From Sarcophilus harrisii (Eukaryota; Chordata; Mammalia; Dasyuromorphia; Dasyuridae), in the NCBI RefSeq assembly GCF_902635505.1, contig NC_045426.1, positions 599,179,318-599,243,317 of the forward strand: DNA of 64,000 nucleotides, read 5' to 3'. The notes beneath the pieces were generated by a model. The model worked only from the letters and a program-made list of their open reading frames with translations, had not been told where the DNA came from and did no database searches. Below are positions 59,706 through 64,000 of this stretch, one piece after another; position 1 is the stretch's first letter, and each line of letters opens with the position of its first letter. A program made the position numbers and the translations under genes.

Positions 59706-60634
59706 TGAATTAATAGACAATAGATTCCATTTGGACTATTTCTGGGACTTATGGGCATGTAAAATTTTCTCATGTTGATTCATGTTATTTATTATATCAC
59801 TACCATTCTGTGTTATATCACTATGTGCTTATGTTATTTAGGTAATTATGTGTAATATTTCCCATATTGATGGATTTATATATACCTGTTTTAAGAGTGA
59901 GCCTCTTCAGAAACCCACTAATCTTATTTGATTTCCCATTTCCTTTGGTGTTTTCATCTCCCTTCTTGAGATGTCAGGAAGGGTATGATCACCTCTTTTT
60001 ATGGTGTTTTCACTCCTTTATTGAGCACTCAGGGAAGGCTTGATCACTTTCTTTTGGGTGGTTCTCATCTCCTTGAGAAGTCAGGGAGGTCATGACCACC
60101 TATGTTGTAAAACAAAAGCAATTGGGACATGTTAAGATTCGTACAAGGTGCTAAGTAAGTGGAATTGATGAGATAATGATTCTCTAATTTATATGTACTT
60201 AGTACTTACTATAATTCCACAAGATTCACATCTTTAAGACAGTATATATAAGGAGGAGCTCTCAGGGCCAAAGAGGAGAAGCCCACTAGTAGGTCTTGGA
60301 GTAGGAGACAGATTCATTCCATTTTCCACCTTTGTGCTGGATGGAGACTGAAGCACAAACCTTTGGATTCGGAGGGAGTTAGAGAAAGAAGCCCACTAAA
60401 AGTTCTGAGTCTCAGCCAGGATTCAATTGAGGAAATTCACAAGCCAGAAAAGGTAGCTTAAACTCTTGGAACCAAGGAGAGAGATAGGCCTCTAAGAAAG
60501 CTAACCAGGCCCAAGGAAAGAAACAATAAAAAATTGGACTTTAACTCCTGGCTGCATTTGGGGTGATTACACTGAACTGAAACTAAGGCTGCCTCCAGAA
60601 GCCCCAAGGAAACCTGCTCCCAGAAAACATTACA
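59706..60634 (+). mobile_element. Solo-LTR-like endogenous retrovirus fossil, about 0.93 kb
   Basis: TG start and CA end. A TATA box (TATATATAAGG, 60243-60253) is followed by a GC-richer R region and AATAAA at 60525-60530, then a U5-like end. No retroviral genes adjoin. A run of related motifs (three 'tgatcac'-type blocks, 59980-60100) lies in the U3-like part. It interrupts old minus-strand L1 DNA. Confidence 0.7.
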
Positions 60635-60639
60635 CTTTA

Positions 60640-60990
60640 GAGAAGAATATTACAGCAATGTGTATTGTATTTTTGAAAGGCTTTTTTCTACTCTTATTAT
60701 ATGATTTTTGTGTTTATTTCGTTGATATACTCAATTATACTAATCATTTTCCTAATATTGAATTAGATTTGAATTTTTTTGGTAAGAATTTAACCTGGTC
60801 ATAGTGTGTGATAGTTGTGATATATTGTTGCAATCTTCTTAGTAGCATTTTATTTGCAAATTTTACATTTATATGCATTAACAAAAATGGTCTTATAGTT
60901 TTGTTTCTCTGTTTTTGATCTCTTTGGCTTAACTATCAAAATCACATTCATGTCTTAAAAAGAATTTTGCAAGACACTTTATTTTTAAAT
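60640..60990 (-). mobile_element. Ancient LINE-1 RT fragment
   Basis: The complement gives degraded L1 RT text around 'gatagttaagccaaagagatc' and the following AKILNKIL region. More diverged than the other copies. Confidence 0.65.
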
Positions 60991-61664
60991 AACATATATG
61001 TAAACCATCCTATAACATTCTTCATACATACACATATGTGTGTTCAAATAGTTTATGTAACTATAGTTTTGTAGAGTTGAACCTCATAATGCTTACATAG
61101 CTTTAGTGATCTTTCTTCCTTAGCTGTCTTCAAATATGTGACTATTGACATTTTTCAGAAAATTAATTATTTCTTGTATAATTTTACTGCAAAATATGTT
61201 GTATCAATTGTGTAGAATTTAAAATTCCTTGTAGTATCCAGAAATGAAACAATAAAAAACATAACTATCATTTCAAAAAAGAACATTGTAGTTCTGAATA
61301 CACAATCGTTATCTGACTTAAATTTATGTGTGCTAAAAGTGAATCTTAGAATCATATATATATATATATATGTATATTTATAAAAAGAGAGAGAGAGAGA
61401 GAGAGAGAGTCCTCAAATTCTTACTGATTGGTTTATAAATTTCACATGATTTTTCTCCTCCATTACAATCAAAGAATTTTCATCTTGTGACATACTTGAA
61501 AAAACATATAACTTGCCTTCATCATAGAAAATTCCGTCCTCATTCTCTGCTTAGTAATGTAAATTATCTTATTTTTTTTTACTTCCTTGAACATTTCAGC
61601 AATCTATGATTCCACTAATATATGCTCTATGCTGTGATTCACATCACAACCAATATATGACTTG
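60991..61664. other. Unclassified AT-rich DNA
   Basis: No gene recognised; contains the microsatellite at 61355-61410. Confidence 0.5.
61355..61410. repeat. (TA)n and (GA)n microsatellites
   Basis: TA units at 61355-61372 and GA units at 61386-61409. Confidence 0.95.
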
Positions 61665-61890
61665 GTTGTTTTTGTTTAGTAGTGACTCTTTTGGGGATTT
61701 TCTTGGCAAAAATACTGGAATAATTTTCTAATTCCTTATTATTTTACAGATGAGGAATTTAGGCAAATAAAGCAAAGTGCCTTACCTGCCCCAAGTCACA
61801 CAATTAATAAATGATGGAGGCCAGATTTTTTAAATTTAGTTGTTCCTGATTTATTGCCTGACATTTTATTCACTGGTGACACCTAACTTC
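61665..61890 (-). mobile_element. CORE-SINE (MAR1/MIR type)
   Basis: 'tttcttggcaaaaatactgg', 'ttacagatgaggaatttagg', 'ccccaagtcacacaattaat' and 'gatggaggccagat' appear in order, the complement of the CORE-SINE. Diverged. Confidence 0.8.
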
Positions 61891-62267
61891 CCTATAACTT
61901 AGTAACTAATTTGATAGTAGACAGTTAATATTGCTGAGCAATTTAACACTCTACCTTCAATCTAATTATCAGTCTTTCTAGATTTAGTAAGGTTAAATCT
62001 GCCTTTTAAAAATATGACCAGTGACAGAATCATACCCAAAGCTTTTAAGCCTGTTTTTTAAAAAATCTAACATTGTCTCCAAGAACACATTATTTCTCCC
62101 AATAAAATGATTTAAAGAAAAGGCTATGAAGACCTACAATGAGAGAGTGACATATGATGATACTTAGAAAAAAGAGCAAATTTATCCATTAAACATTTCT
62201 GGTAGCATTTTGGGATTTTCATAGTTTCTTTATAAAGAAAAGAAAACATATGGTACTCAATATGAGA
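61891..62267. other. Unclassified DNA
   Basis: Nothing recognised. Confidence 0.4.
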
Positions 62268-62395
62268 GTTTCTAGGTGTTACAATGGATATAGCACCAAC
62301 CTGAAGTCAAATCCTATACCTTAGCTGTATGATCCTGGCCAATCACTTAACGCCAATTGCCTTGCAAAAAAGCTTGGGGAGGGTAATGTTCATCT
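62268..62395 (+). mobile_element. Diverged tRNA-derived SINE
   Basis: 'ctaggtgttacaatggatat' through 'gcaccaacctgaagtcaaatcc', 'gctgtatgatcctggccaat' and 'cacttaacgccaattgcctt' follows the SINE at 7441-7588, with losses. Older copy. Confidence 0.8.
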
Positions 62396-64000
62396 TTAAG
62401 AAAGTATAATGAAAAATCCAAAAGCGGTTCAACTTTGTCAAGTATTAGTTCATGCTAAGCAGTAAGTCATTTTATTAAAGTCGTCTTTGCCAAGGTGGTA
62501 CTCTTAGTTGGATATGTTAGAAGAGAAGTTTAAGCCCCAAAGCATTTTTTCATATGCATTTAAGTTTGGAAGACCCTTCTGGATTTCCCTATTAAGTCAT
62601 CATTTATGTATGCAGATTCTGATTCAGCATTTTCACTATGTTTACTAACATATACATTGCTATTTGTTAATCTAATAGACTCATCACAAAGGAGTAAGCC
62701 TTTTAAAAAATCTTTCCTATAATGCTCTTAAAAATGTCAGTAAATCGCTCTGTGTATTTCTTTCCCCTATTTTTTCTCCTTTCATATGTCACTGATGAAT
62801 AACTCTTTCTTGATTTATGCAGCAGTACTGAGCCTCTACATAGTTTAAGGGTTGTATTTTAGCTTCTAATTATTTTGATAATAGCACTAATGCTTATTGC
62901 TAAGCAGTATCTTTCTTTCCCATTGCAAAGTTTGCCCAAAGGGCCTCGTTAAAGATAATCCCTTCATAATGCGCTCTATCCGCTCAATAGGCACCATGCT
63001 AATTGATCAATTTGTATCACTGGATTTTTAAGTGTCTTGAAATATCTATTGCTAAACTGACAATTATACTTTATTTCTTCTTTTAAAAAAATCAAGGAAG
63101 AGAAAGTTTATCCTTGCTTTTAACAGCTGAACATTGGACCTAAATTTCAGACCATTTATAAAATGCAAAGGTTCAAATAGATTATTTCAAATAATGGTCA
63201 ATAGATATGGTTATCATTATACTCCATTTATTTCCCATTATATCTTTGAGCATGTAACACATTTTAAATATAACTCTTAGTAAGCAGATGTCTTAAAATT
63301 AGTAAATGCATTTCTAGGTCTTTATTTGAAGACTGAAGGCTCGTTTTTTTCTATAAATTCTAAATACAGCCCAAAAGTTGCCCTTAGGTGTCCTTAACTA
63401 GAGGCAAAAAGTGATTTTTTCATGTATGATATGTATTTTGTAAATTGCTTAAGACATCATTACCTATCAAAGGAATAGTTCATGTGTTGAGTTCTGACCT
63501 CAATTTTTGAAAAAGATAAACTCAGGATAACATCAGCATCATTTTCTGAATACATATCCATGTTGATATCTTGAGGTTTGTTTGTGATACTTATCTGTTG
63601 AAATGTATGCTATAAGATTTAAACATTCATTTAAATAATTTTCTTAAAAAAACTGTGAGAGGTTTTTGGACTGAATTAAAAAAGAAAGTTCTGGTTTTGA
63701 TTTTTTTTGTCTTGGAAAAGTTTTTGTGATTATAATCTCAACAGGTCAAAATCATGTTCTTTCTTCAGTGTGATAATTTCCTTTACTAAAGTATTTATAA
63801 ACCATCTGTGAATCTTCATTTGGTTTCCCAGTAATTTTGATATTTCACATTTGAGGATTAGTTTTTTCTTTTGTATTCTCAATATTGTTAGAAAATAACT
63901 ATATATGATAAGTTTGGATCATCATTTTTATTTCTTCTGTTTTTGCTGCTATTTCATCTCCCTCTTTTAGCAATTTATGAATTTAATTTTCTCCTTTTTC
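62396..64000. other. Single-copy-looking AT-rich DNA
   Basis: No gene, RNA or clear repeat recognised to the end of the window. Confidence 0.5.

Overview
The window is nuclear DNA of a marsupial. The evidence is dense L1 of a single marsupial-type lineage, tRNA-derived SINEs of the WSINE1/SINE1 type, and a mitochondrial segment with two marsupial signatures: the tRNA order Ala-Cys-Trp-OL-Asn-Tyr and a tRNA-Asp gene whose DNA anticodon is GCC. I cannot name the species. I see no host protein-coding gene, so the region reads as intergenic or deep intronic. Nearly all long open frames are pieces of L1 ORF1 or ORF2, or chance frames.

Layout. 1-14.5 kb is a stack of nested L1 copies: an older minus L1 split by a younger plus L1 that carries a 3' transduction, a head-to-head plus L1, and a third plus L1 split by a SINE and by a 5.6 kb minus L1 with a perfect 13 bp target-site duplication. 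14.5-15.3 kb is unexplained AT-rich DNA. 15.3-17.1 kb is a 5'-inverted (twin-primed) L1. About 17.12-31.36 kb is a nearly complete mitochondrial genome in reverse orientation (NUMT), lacking ND4 and part of ND4L. 31.4-36.56 kb holds two L1 halves. 36.6-39 kb is older DNA with MIR and L2 remnants. 39-48.4 kb is an L1 mosaic with several orientation switches and one long minus L1. 48.4-64 kb is mostly single-copy-looking DNA with scattered L1 pieces, two solo-LTR-like retroviral fossils, CORE-SINE and tRNA-SINE remnants and microsatellites.

The main result is the mitochondrial block. All its genes except ND4 can be placed in mitochondrial order, but each is about 5-12% too short and full of 1-3 base losses, even in the most conserved parts of 12S, 16S and the tRNAs. 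The L1 pieces on both sides (about 15.86-16.95 and 31.65-33.95 kb) carry the same indel-rich noise, while L1 copies farther away do not. This suggests that an 18 kb stretch is unpolished long-read sequence across a real large NUMT or, less likely, a chimeric gap fill. The L1 pieces elsewhere record several insertion mechanisms: target-site duplication, twin priming, 3' transduction and head-to-head joining.
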